A stretch of 39,831 nucleotides of DNA from an uncultured Spirochaetia bacterium (GTDB taxonomy: Bacteria > Spirochaetota > Spirochaetia > JABEVK01). This document shows positions 24,235 to 31,176 of the stretch, in pieces. A program made the translations under genes and the position numbers. Location of the stretch: contig CALGPJ010000017.1 in NCBI GenBank assembly GCA_937960645.1, positions 1-39,831 on the forward strand, read 5' to 3'. Below the pieces are notes generated by a model that worked only from the letters and a program-made list of their open reading frames with translations, was not told the origin of the DNA and did no database searches. Position 1 is the stretch's first letter. Each line of letters begins with the position of its first letter.

Positions 24235-25054
24235 AAAATACTCCAACGTTTTTGATAACCCAAACCAGGCCAAAAATCAACGTATTCGTCAGAACTATGG
24301 CAGCCCCACTCGCAAAACCGAGGTAGAACGAAAAATAGAGCCCCAAAACACCCCCAAAGATCCCGAAGCTGACGGACAAGATCAAAAGTTGTTGCAGACG
24401 GTTGGTAATCAGTTTTGCCGTAGCCGCCGGCGTGATCAGCAGGGACGAGGTTAGCACCACCCCGGCAGCCTGGATGTCGATGGTGACGACTACCGCGATG
24501 AGGAGCAGGAGAATGGTTTTGACGCTATCTGGATTCAGTCCCCGAGTCGCCGCGTGTACCGGGTCCACCGAGGTCCAAATAAGTTCTTTGCGCAAAAGGA
24601 AGGAAACCAGCAGAACCAGAACGGAGATAACCAAAATCAAGGCGAACTGATCCTGCGAGATACCGAGGATGTTCCCGAAAAGTACGTGGCTGAGGTCACG
24701 AAAGGTTCTCAGGGCGCTCATCAGGGCGATGCCCAGGGCGAACATACCGCTGAAGGCGATCCCGATGGCCGTGTCCTCGTGGATGACGCGATTCCGGCTG
24801 AACCAGCTGATAAGAAGGCTCGTGATCATCCCCGCCACCAAACCGCCGACGAAAAGATTCCAACCCAGGAGAAAGGCGGCCACTACCCCGGGAAGAGCGG
24901 TGTGAGACAGGGCATCGCCGATAAAGGCCATGCGGCGAAGGATGACGAAGACGCCCAGGACACCCGAGGTAAGGCAGACAACCAGCAGCGTCAGGAGAGC
25001 CTGTTGCATGAATGGGTAGGAGAAGGGGTTGATCAGAAAACTCAAAACGTCCAT
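24197..25054 (-). CDS. znuB: Zinc/manganese ABC transporter permease
   Basis: 285 residues with about eight or nine membrane helices, the metal-type ABC-3 permease. RRMAFIGDALSHTALPG is the conserved block after helix 2, and PAATAKLIT near the C-terminal third is also typical. ATG 25054 overlaps the znuC stop as TGATG; a TTG one codon earlier is possible. Channel component of the znuACB uptake system, with fur overlapping its end. Confidence 0.92.
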   Translation of the reverse strand: MDVLSFLINPFSYPFMQQALLTLLVVCLTSGVLGVFVILRRMAFIGDALSHTALPGVVAAFLLGWNLFVGGLVAGMITSLLISWFSRNRVIHEDTAIGIAFSGMFALGIALMSALRTFRDLSHVLFGNILGISQDQFALILVISVLVLLVSFLLRKELIWTSVDPVHAATRGLNPDSVKTILLLLIAVVVTIDIQAAGVVLTSSLLITPAATAKLITNRLQQLLILSVSFGIFGGVLGLYFSFYLGFASGAAIVLTNTLIFGLVWVIKNVGVFFGKKNKAKASHS

Positions 25055-25806
25055 CAAAACGCCTTCCTTCCCACTTCGATCGGGTAGGGAGTCGCATGAG
25101 GGGGAGTGACCTCCCGGCCCTGATGGAGAAAAAGCACCCCATCGAAGGGATTATCGAGGCGCTCGACGTCATGCGTGGCCATGATCACTGTTTTGCCGTT
25201 TTTGATTTGGTTTTTCAAGACACGGTTGACGATATCCACCGTTTGGGAATCGACGGCATTCAAGGGTTCGTCGAGGAGCAGAATCGTGGAGTCCTGGACA
25301 AGGCAGCGAGCCAGGAGGGCGCGTTGCTGCTGCCCACCGCTCAGCTCCCCGATTTGCCGTTTCATCAGATCGGACAACTGAAGTTCTTCGATGGCATGGT
25401 GGACCAGCTCTCGATCTTCTTTATTGGGTTGACGGAACCAGCCGAGGTGAACATACCGCCCCATCGATACAAGCCGATACAGGCTGATCGGGAAGGCCCA
25501 ATCCACCTCCCCCCTCTGGGGGAGGTAGCTGACCCGGTGATAACAGTTTCCCCTCTCCTGGCCCAGGAGGGAAATTCGTCCCTTGACAGGCCGGATCAGA
25601 CCGGCCAGGGTTTTGAGGAGGGTGCTTTTACCGGCGCCGTTGGGACCCACGAGAGCCACCAATCGGCCGCGGGGAACACGCAACCAAACGTCTTTCAACG
25701 CAGGTTCATCGAGCCCGGGGTGGTACACCTCTAGCTCCTGGGCTTCTATGGCCGGCGCACCCTCGATGCTGTGGTGAACATGGCGCCGGCCGTAGGGGAG
25801 AATCAT
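25054..25806 (-). CDS. znuC: Zinc/manganese ABC transporter ATPase
   Basis: 250 residues, one ABC domain. Walker A GPNGAGKST (near 54-62), Q-loop YLPQRGEVDW, signature LSGGQQQRALLARCL, Walker B ILLLDEP and H-loop ATHD are all present. The VDWAFPISLYRLVSMGRY segment is typical of metal-type ATPases. ATG 25806 overlaps the znuA stop (ATGA). Drives uptake of the metal bound by ZnuA. Confidence 0.94.
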   Translation of the reverse strand: MILPYGRRHVHHSIEGAPAIEAQELEVYHPGLDEPALKDVWLRVPRGRLVALVGPNGAGKSTLLKTLAGLIRPVKGRISLLGQERGNCYHRVSYLPQRGEVDWAFPISLYRLVSMGRYVHLGWFRQPNKEDRELVHHAIEELQLSDLMKRQIGELSGGQQQRALLARCLVQDSTILLLDEPLNAVDSQTVDIVNRVLKNQIKNGKTVIMATHDVERLDNPFDGVLFLHQGREVTPPHATPYPIEVGRKAF

Positions 25807-26765
25807 GGACGAAGGGCCTCCAGGATGACGTTGGCATTATGCCGCATCATGCCCAAATAAGTCTCGCCAGGAGTGCCAGGCTGACCCAAGGCATCGGTGT
25901 ACAAGGGAGGTGCCAACTTCACTTTCGCATCCCTGGCGATGGCGGCCGAGACAGGATTCTTGGCAATATTCTCGTCGAAGATTGCGGGAATTTTTTCCTT
26001 TTTGAGGAGGTCGACGAGTCTGGCGACATCGGCAGCGCTGGGATCACGCGTCTGGGTGGTCAGCGAGCGGAGAACGCTGGCGGTCTGCTCAAAATCGTAG
26101 TCGAGGGCAAAATAGCCAAAAGCCTGATGCAACAACACCAGTTTGCGGCGCTCTTTGGGGATCACCGCCAGTTTGCTGGTGATTTCCCGATCGAGTTCTT
26201 CGAGTTTCTGATGATAGGCGGCCGTCCGCTGTCGATAAGCCTGCTCGTTCGCGGGGTCTAAAGAGATGAGTTGATTCATGATGGCGGTAACCATATCCCG
26301 GACCCGACGGGGACTCAGCCAAACATGGGGGTCGAACTCGCCATGATGGTGTTCTTCACCTTCTTCGTGTTCTTCTCCCTCTTCGTAGGGATCTTGCCCT
26401 TCAATCTCTTCTTCGTGATGGTGTTCTGACTTGATGAGCTGGGTGTGTTCCGCCAATTCCAAAATGGGAGCCTGGGTTTTGGATGATTCCAGGATGGGAT
26501 GAAGCCAGACGTGCTCCAATCCCGCGCCATTCAGCACGATCAAGCTTGCCTGGGCCAGAGTTTGGACGTCTGCCGGACTGGGTTCGTAGGTATGCGCATC
26601 GCCGTCGCGCCCGACCAGGGTCACCACCTTCCAGTCCGTACCGGCAATGTTGGAAACCCAATCACCGATGATGCTGGTCGAGGCGACGATGGTCCGTTCG
26701 GCAGTCGGCTGCTGGCAGGACAGCAATATCACCAGGGTCACGAGTAACCGAGCAACGTTTTTCAT
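25803..26765 (-). CDS. znuA: Zinc-binding lipoprotein of ABC uptake system
   Basis: 320 residues. Signal peptide ends at LLSC, giving a lipid-anchored protein. Cluster A-I binding protein: conserved histidines in GLEHVWLHP, DPHVWLSPR and LLHQAFGYF and an acidic residue in FDENIA should form the metal site. A flexible loop around residues 115-145 is packed with His, Glu and Asp (SEHHHEEE, then EEHHHGEFD), a mark of zinc rather than manganese binders. AAGGAGG directly precedes the ATG (26771-26777 region). First gene of znuA-znuC-znuB-fur, preceded by a Fur-type operator. Confidence 0.94.
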   Translation of the reverse strand: MKNVARLLVTLVILLSCQQPTAERTIVASTSIIGDWVSNIAGTDWKVVTLVGRDGDAHTYEPSPADVQTLAQASLIVLNGAGLEHVWLHPILESSKTQAPILELAEHTQLIKSEHHHEEEIEGQDPYEEGEEHEEGEEHHHGEFDPHVWLSPRRVRDMVTAIMNQLISLDPANEQAYRQRTAAYHQKLEELDREITSKLAVIPKERRKLVLLHQAFGYFALDYDFEQTASVLRSLTTQTRDPSAADVARLVDLLKKEKIPAIFDENIAKNPVSAAIARDAKVKLAPPLYTDALGQPGTPGETYLGMMRHNANVILEALRP

Positions 26766-26777
26766 AAAACCTCCTTA

Positions 26778-26793
26778 CGATTAATGATAATCG
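26778..26793 (-). promoter_or_regulatory. Fur/Zur-type operator before znuA
   Basis: CGATTAATGATAATCG is an interrupted palindrome with 6-base arms. It overlaps a second, TGAGAA....TTATCA, read on the minus strand, the overlapping arrangement common in Fur-family sites. It lies between the -10 box and the ribosome site, covering the start of transcription. The likely binder is the Fur-family protein encoded at the end of the same operon, giving feedback by metal. Confidence 0.65.
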
Positions 26794-26800
26794 GTTCTCA

Positions 26801-26829
26801 ATAGTCGTATTTTTGGGGATACGTGTCAA
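26801..26829 (-). promoter_or_regulatory. znuA operon promoter
   Basis: On the minus strand a perfect TTGACA (26829-26824), a 17-base spacer and GACTAT (26806-26801). The predicted start near 26794 falls at the edge of the Fur-type palindrome. The -10 box is weak. Confidence 0.5.
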
Positions 26830-27591
26830 TCACTCGATGTTCAAAACGAGGCCGTCCCAGGCCGGTTGGGCTCGTCGCTGAACCAGGTCGGCAATTTCTC
26901 GATGGCAAACATCATGAGAAATATGGGTGAAGTAGATGGTTTGAGGCTGAAGTCTTTCTACGGCCTCCACCGCCTGCTGAAAGGTAAAATGTGTGGGGTG
27001 GGGGGTAGGGCGCAGGGCGCCGACGACAACGATTTTTACCCCTTCGAGCAAGGGATAGCTCTGTGGGGGTATTCGCGAACAATCGGTCAGGTAGGCCAGG
27101 TCCCCCATGCGGTAGCCATAAATCGGCAGGTCCCCATGAAAAATCTCGATCGGTACGATCTGGTGGGAGTCATCGAGGTCGAGAGGGTGGGGCATTTCCC
27201 TGAAAATCAGTTTGGGGCGGGAGGTCGGTCCTCCGGTGTCCTCAAACATATACCGGAATCGGTTTTGCAGAATCTCGAGACAGCCGGCCGGATAGAAGAC
27301 GTCGAGCGGTCGCTGGAAGGACAGGGGTCTCAAGTCGTCCAAACCGTTGACATGGTCGGCGTGGGTATGCGTCAGGAGGATGAGATCGATTTTTTGGATT
27401 TGATGTCGCAGGGCCTGTAGGCGGAAATCCGGCCCCACATCGATGAGGATCCGAAAATTATCCCATTCGGCGAATACGCTGGACCGCAGCCGGTGGTCTT
27501 TGGGGTCCGTGGACGTACACACCGGACACCCACATCCAAGGACAGGAACCCCGGTAGAAGTCCCTGTTCCGAGAAAGGTTAATCGGATCAA
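26830..27591 (-). CDS. PhnP-like metallo-beta-lactamase-fold hydrolase
   Basis: 253 residues. N-terminal FLGTGTSTGVPVLGCGCPVC carries the cysteine-rich insertion seen in PhnP-type enzymes. The core metal motif HTHADHVNGLDDLR is intact, with further ligands in IEIFHGD, YLTDCS and YFTHISHD. PhnP itself cleaves phosphoribosyl cyclic phosphate, but there are no phosphonate genes here, so the substrate is open (a cyclic phosphodiester is a reasonable guess). Start is TTG 27591, overlapping the stop of the upstream gene (TTGA). This implies translational coupling to that unknown protein. Confidence 0.88.
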   Translation of the reverse strand: MIRLTFLGTGTSTGVPVLGCGCPVCTSTDPKDHRLRSSVFAEWDNFRILIDVGPDFRLQALRHQIQKIDLILLTHTHADHVNGLDDLRPLSFQRPLDVFYPAGCLEILQNRFRYMFEDTGGPTSRPKLIFREMPHPLDLDDSHQIVPIEIFHGDLPIYGYRMGDLAYLTDCSRIPPQSYPLLEGVKIVVVGALRPTPHPTHFTFQQAVEAVERLQPQTIYFTHISHDVCHREIADLVQRRAQPAWDGLVLNIE

Positions 27592-28364
27592 GCCTTGTTC
27601 CTGGCAACCAGGGAAGATTTGAACAGATGATCCTCGACGGCGTCGACGATTCTCGGATGAAATTCCATGAGAAAGACAGGGTGAGCGGGGTCGCTGAGGT
27701 CCAGCTTTCCATCGTTGATCACCAACCCGTCACGAAAGTACCATTTCAATTGAGTGTAGGACCCTGGCTCTCCTGCGGGTGCCGACTTCAAAAAAACTTT
27801 TTGCGTCGTAAAACCCGAAGCGCGAACCCGCCGTGGTTTTTCCCCGCCAACGATTTCCAGATAGTCGTTGAACCCGATCGCAGCGGCTGTCTCGGAGTCC
27901 AAAGGTACGACGGTATCGGCAAGTTTTTCGCAGGATTCCCTTTTGTAGTCGAGGAGGGCCATGTAATTTCCCAGGATGTCAATCAGGTCGGTGGACTCGT
28001 TTTTGATGGTGAAAACCATCATACTGAGGTTTTTCCGGGTGCCGACGATGTCGATGCGATCCAAAGTCACCCTCAGGGGTATCCTGATGGGGTCCTTGCG
28101 ATTCAGACTTTGAAAAACCAGGGTCAATAAGTGCAGACTTTTGGTAAATCGAGAAAAAAAGGCCACCTCCTCCTGGGTCAGAACGAAGAGGCAGGTGAGA
28201 GAATGGAAACCGAGGGTTGCCGGGGTACCGTTCAAATTGTAATCCCCCATTTTGAGCAGGGTTTGATTGGGGATCATGCCGGTGTGATGGACGAAATACG
28301 CGTCGGCCTTTACCAAAGTCGAGGAGTATTTTTCCCGTAGATTTCCCAGTTCACTGGAGGTCAT
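27588..28364 (-). CDS. Protein of unknown function coupled to the PhnP-like hydrolase
   Basis: 258 residues, soluble, with no signal peptide or long hydrophobic helix. The middle (about 60-125) alternates hydrophobic strands: CLFVLTQEEV, IRIPLRVTLDRIDIVG, LSMMVFTIKNES. The end includes a WYFRDGLVINDGKLDLSD strand pair. The overall look faintly recalls PilZ-containing spirochaete proteins, but the RxxxR and (D/N)xSxxG motifs of c-di-GMP binding are not visible, so I leave it unassigned. Its TGA overlaps the TTG start of the hydrolase, so they are made together. Divergent from the membrane protein at 28393. Confidence 0.7.
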   Translation of the reverse strand: MTSSELGNLREKYSSTLVKADAYFVHHTGMIPNQTLLKMGDYNLNGTPATLGFHSLTCLFVLTQEEVAFFSRFTKSLHLLTLVFQSLNRKDPIRIPLRVTLDRIDIVGTRKNLSMMVFTIKNESTDLIDILGNYMALLDYKRESCEKLADTVVPLDSETAAAIGFNDYLEIVGGEKPRRVRASGFTTQKVFLKSAPAGEPGSYTQLKWYFRDGLVINDGKLDLSDPAHPVFLMEFHPRIVDAVEDHLFKSSLVARNKA

Positions 28365-28392
28365 TTATTCAAAAGTCCCTTTATATGATAAG

Positions 28393-29646
28393 ATGAAAAT
28401 CATGGCCGATCAATGGAACATCTATTTCTGGCTTGAGTGGGCGGTGGTCGTTTTTTTATTCCTTTACCATCTCGTGCTCCTGATTCCGCCCACGCGACGC
28501 CCGGGTTTTACACCCCTGGTGTTGGTCGTCCCGACTATAGGCCTGCTCACCCTCTTGATTTTAAGTCTTGTGCGGCTGAGTTTTCGATGGCCGCTCTATC
28601 CCGCTTTGATCCTGGTTCTGGTGGACATCGCCTTCGTGTTGATCCACATGCGAAAGAAACCCTCGGATCCCACGGGAGTCGCTGGGGTTTTTCGCCTTCT
28701 CGGAGCCATCGGGATGCTCGCGCTGTCCGCGGCCTCGTTGGGCTTGATTTGGGCCTTTCCACCGGCTCCCCTGCGTCCCGCCGTCGAGGTAGCCATGGCC
28801 CGAGTCGACGGGTGGATGCGGCTGTATCAATCCATGGGCGGCCGTCCTCTTCGGTGGCGCGCCGGTTATCAATCGGTGATGGAGGATTACCTTGTCCCAT
28901 GGACCATACCCAGGTTGGACGAGACTCCACCCGTCGCTGCGCCCGCTGTCGTCGTCATTTCACAAAATCCGATTTGGGATTATCGCCTTTTACTCGAAGA
29001 CCTTGCCCAGGCGGGCTTCGATGTCTGGGCTTACGAGGGGGCAGTGCAAGAGTCCCGGGCTGAAGATCCGGGATGGGGGCCGCCCTACAGTTGGAACTGG
29101 CTGCGGTGGCCGGAGTTCCTTACCCGCCTCACCGAGGATATCACCGCACTGTGGTCCCTGCCTGCGAAGCCCGCCGGGTTTTTGATCGCTCGTTGGGGGG
29201 AAATCAACCGGTTGCTCGGGGCGCTGCGAAAGACCCCACGGGCTTTGATCCTCATCGGGGAATGGACAAACCTGGAAGCTTTTCGTGACACGGAGGGGCT
29301 CAAGGTTGTTGTGCGTTGGGGAGCTGCCAATCTCCCCAGGCTTACGGCACGAACCGTCGGGGTGACGATCGCCCCCGGAGTTGTTTCCCGTCCCGCCGGG
29401 GCCAGGGTGGCGGCCGCCGCAGAGGGAATGCTTCCCATCGATCTTTCGGACAATTCGGTGATCCGGCCCTGGCTGGGATTACCCCACCTCCAAAAGTTGG
29501 GACCCCAGGCGGCGGATCGGTACGCCTCCGCCCGCGAAGTGGTCAAACGCATTTTACAGGGCGTGCTCTGGGAAGGAGACCTCAGCATCGTGCGCACTGC
29601 ACAGATGGTGCTACCCGGGGGGTTGGTGGTTTTGGGGAGTCCCTGA
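28393..29646 (+). CDS. Membrane protein with hydrolase-like soluble domain, function unknown
   Basis: 417 residues. About four hydrophobic helices in the first 130 residues (near 12-32, 40-60, 67-85, 98-122) are followed by a soluble domain. From residue 180 the pattern PAVVVISQNP, then DLAQAGFDVWAYEG, then GFLIARWGEIN and ALILIGEW looks like successive strands and helices of an alpha/beta-hydrolase fold. The expected GxSxG nucleophile elbow reads ARWGE, so catalysis by that mechanism is unlikely. ATG 28393 or ATG 28402 could be the start; no ribosome site is clear. The 3' end overlaps the opposing NeuB-family gene by 36 bases. I do not recognise a named family. Confidence 0.65.
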   Translation: MKIMADQWNIYFWLEWAVVVFLFLYHLVLLIPPTRRPGFTPLVLVVPTIGLLTLLILSLVRLSFRWPLYPALILVLVDIAFVLIHMRKKPSDPTGVAGVFRLLGAIGMLALSAASLGLIWAFPPAPLRPAVEVAMARVDGWMRLYQSMGGRPLRWRAGYQSVMEDYLVPWTIPRLDETPPVAAPAVVVISQNPIWDYRLLLEDLAQAGFDVWAYEGAVQESRAEDPGWGPPYSWNWLRWPEFLTRLTEDITALWSLPAKPAGFLIARWGEINRLLGALRKTPRALILIGEWTNLEAFRDTEGLKVVVRWGAANLPRLTARTVGVTIAPGVVSRPAGARVAAAAEGMLPIDLSDNSVIRPWLGLPHLQKLGPQAADRYASAREVVKRILQGVLWEGDLSIVRTAQMVLPGGLVVLGSP

Positions 29647-30702
29647 CAAAAGATCGTCCCACACGATCCCCTCTCCTGCGGCGACGTCCCGGACAAGCCT
29701 TTTTCCCAGGAGGACGGGAAGAAGATACGGTGAGAGTCCCGGCCGCAGAGATTTTTCGACCCTGAAGATGCCGACGTTCTCCAGGGTCAACTCATCGCCG
29801 GCTGGAAGGTTGCGACGGGCGCAAATCGAACGGTTTGTGCGGCCGTAGTTGGACCGCTCGGAGGGAGCAAGAACTCGGGGCCCCCGTCCCAAAGTATTCA
29901 GGAGATTGTCCTTACCGATCATCTCGATGATAGCCCGCTTTCGGTCTTCGGCAGGCACCCTCTCGATTTGTCGTATCGCCCTGACCATGTCGCGGAATTG
30001 AATCGGGTCCAGGGCGATAGGATCATCGAGACCGCCGCCCGATTTGTCCAGGGTTAAGTGTTTTTCGAGCATCATCGAGCCTGCCACCATCGCGCTCAGG
30101 GGAACCATTAAGGGATCGAGGCTATGGTCCGAGACGCCAAAGGGTACCCCGAAAACCGCCGAGAGGTGTGGGAGAAGGTGAAGCCGATAATCCTCGGGCG
30201 GCGCCGGGTATGAGGTGACGCAATGAAGCACGCTCACCTTCTGTCGATCCAGGATTTCCAGGGCGGCCTCGAGGTCCGCCAGTTTGGAGACTCCGGTGGA
30301 GAGGATCACTGAAATCTGTGCCTCGGTTACCGTTTGAAGAAGGGGGAAGTGGTTCAATTCCGGGGAGGCAATTTTTACCCGATCCACCCCGAGATCGAAC
30401 ATCATTCGGGCACTCTGTTCACCAAAAACCGAACAAAGGAATCGAAGTCCTGCAGCCTCGGCGAGGCCTTTGAGCTGAAGGTAAAAATCCGCAGGACGTT
30501 CCAGGTCTCGGAATTCCTGGTAGAGGTCGCGGTTCTGTCCATGAAGGGACACCGAGCCCACATTTGGATGCAGGATTTCATCGGCAATGATGGCTTGAAA
30601 TTTCACGGTGTCCGCTCCGGCTCGGGCAGCCTCATCGATGAATTTCCGAGCTTTTTCCAGATCGCCGCTATGCGCCGTACCAACCTCGGCAACGATTTCC
30701 AT
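29611..30702 (-). CDS. NeuB-family sialic-acid-type synthase with SAF domain
   Basis: 363 residues. Condenses phosphoenolpyruvate with an amino sugar to give a nine-carbon acid such as sialic, legionaminic or pseudaminic acid. The TIM-barrel domain starts with EIVAEVGTAHSGDLEKA and shows DTVKFQ, KIASPELNHFPLL, LSTGVS, LHCVTSYPAP, GVSDHS and the LEKHLTLD metal-site region. The C-terminal SAF (antifreeze-like) domain starts near NRSICARRNLPAGD and ends LLGKRLVRDV. The start is ATG 30702, matching the family N-terminus; an in-frame extension to 30780 adds unrelated residues. No epimerase, CMP-transferase or other sugar genes are adjacent, so the product cannot be named. Confidence 0.85.
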   Translation of the reverse strand: MEIVAEVGTAHSGDLEKARKFIDEAARAGADTVKFQAIIADEILHPNVGSVSLHGQNRDLYQEFRDLERPADFYLQLKGLAEAAGLRFLCSVFGEQSARMMFDLGVDRVKIASPELNHFPLLQTVTEAQISVILSTGVSKLADLEAALEILDRQKVSVLHCVTSYPAPPEDYRLHLLPHLSAVFGVPFGVSDHSLDPLMVPLSAMVAGSMMLEKHLTLDKSGGGLDDPIALDPIQFRDMVRAIRQIERVPAEDRKRAIIEMIGKDNLLNTLGRGPRVLAPSERSNYGRTNRSICARRNLPAGDELTLENVGIFRVEKSLRPGLSPYLLPVLLGKRLVRDVAAGEGIVWDDLLSGTPQNHQPPG

Positions 30703-30732
30703 GGTTACAATATCGGAAACCACCGTAAAATC

Positions 30733-30761
30733 TCGACAAAGGCTCAAAATTGCGTTAGACT
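30733..30761 (+). promoter_or_regulatory. Putative promoter of the 90-residue protein gene
   Basis: TCGACA (30733-30738), a 17-base spacer and TAGACT (30756-30761). Transcription would begin near 30768, just before the strong AGGAGG ribosome site at 30771-30776. The -10 box is weak. Confidence 0.4.
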
Positions 30762-30783
30762 TATCGAGAAAGGAGGCCAATCG

Positions 30784-31056
30784 ATGTCACCGTTATATTG
30801 CGATTATACGGGCAAGGAGATCACTCCCCAATGTGGATCCACGAATCCTGCCCTCAACAGGGATTATTATACATTGGGAAATAAAATTATTTCCCTCGAT
30901 GCCTGGGATAATTTGCAGGATTATATGGAACAAGCCATGAATAAACGTGGCTTTGGGAATTACAGTTTCCAGGTTTACAAACAATTGATGCAGGAGGTTG
31001 CCGACAAGCTCGTCGTAAAAGGCACCGAGCCCCGATCCGGTCGTATTCTGGGTTAA
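30784..31056 (+). CDS. Small protein of unknown function with two N-terminal cysteines
   Basis: 90 residues. Begins SPLYCDYTGKEITPQC, two cysteines 11 residues apart (Cys6 and Cys17), followed by a mixed helical domain (LDAWDNLQDYMEQAMNKRG; then YKQLMQEVADKL). The CDYTGKEI start recalls the first half of a zinc ribbon, but no second pair exists, so metal binding is only possible. AGGAGG seven bases before ATG 30784 is one of the best ribosome sites in the window, so this is probably a well expressed gene. Divergent from the NeuB-family gene and followed by a stem-loop. Confidence 0.7.
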   Translation: MSPLYCDYTGKEITPQCGSTNPALNRDYYTLGNKIISLDAWDNLQDYMEQAMNKRGFGNYSFQVYKQLMQEVADKLVVKGTEPRSGRILG

Positions 31057-31061
31057 GCTCA

Positions 31062-31084
31062 TGGGGTCCCTGGAGGGGACCCCA
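31062..31084 (+). terminator. Stem-loop after the 90-residue protein gene
   Basis: TGGGGTCCC and GGGACCCCA form a perfect 9-base stem around TGGAG. No T run follows, so it may be a weak terminator or an mRNA 3'-end stabiliser rather than a classic intrinsic terminator. It begins five bases after the stop codon. Confidence 0.55.
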
Positions 31085-31105
31085 ATGTATTGCCGCATCT
31101 CTACC

Positions 31106-31134
31106 TTGAATTGATATTTGATGCATATTATGTT
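31106..31134 (+). promoter_or_regulatory. Putative promoter of the LacI-family gene
   Basis: TTGAAT at 31106-31111, a 17-base spacer and TATGTT at 31129-31134. Predicted start near 31141, giving a leader of about 36 bases to ATG 31177. Confidence 0.45.
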
Positions 31135-31176
31135 TAACTGATCACAGGAAAATACTAACTGGGAGTGTCACGATCC

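Noticed and set aside
27588-28364. PilZ domain in the unknown protein upstream of the PhnP-like gene
   Set aside because: The RxxxR and (D/N)xSxxG motifs needed for c-di-GMP binding are not visible, so the name is not applied.
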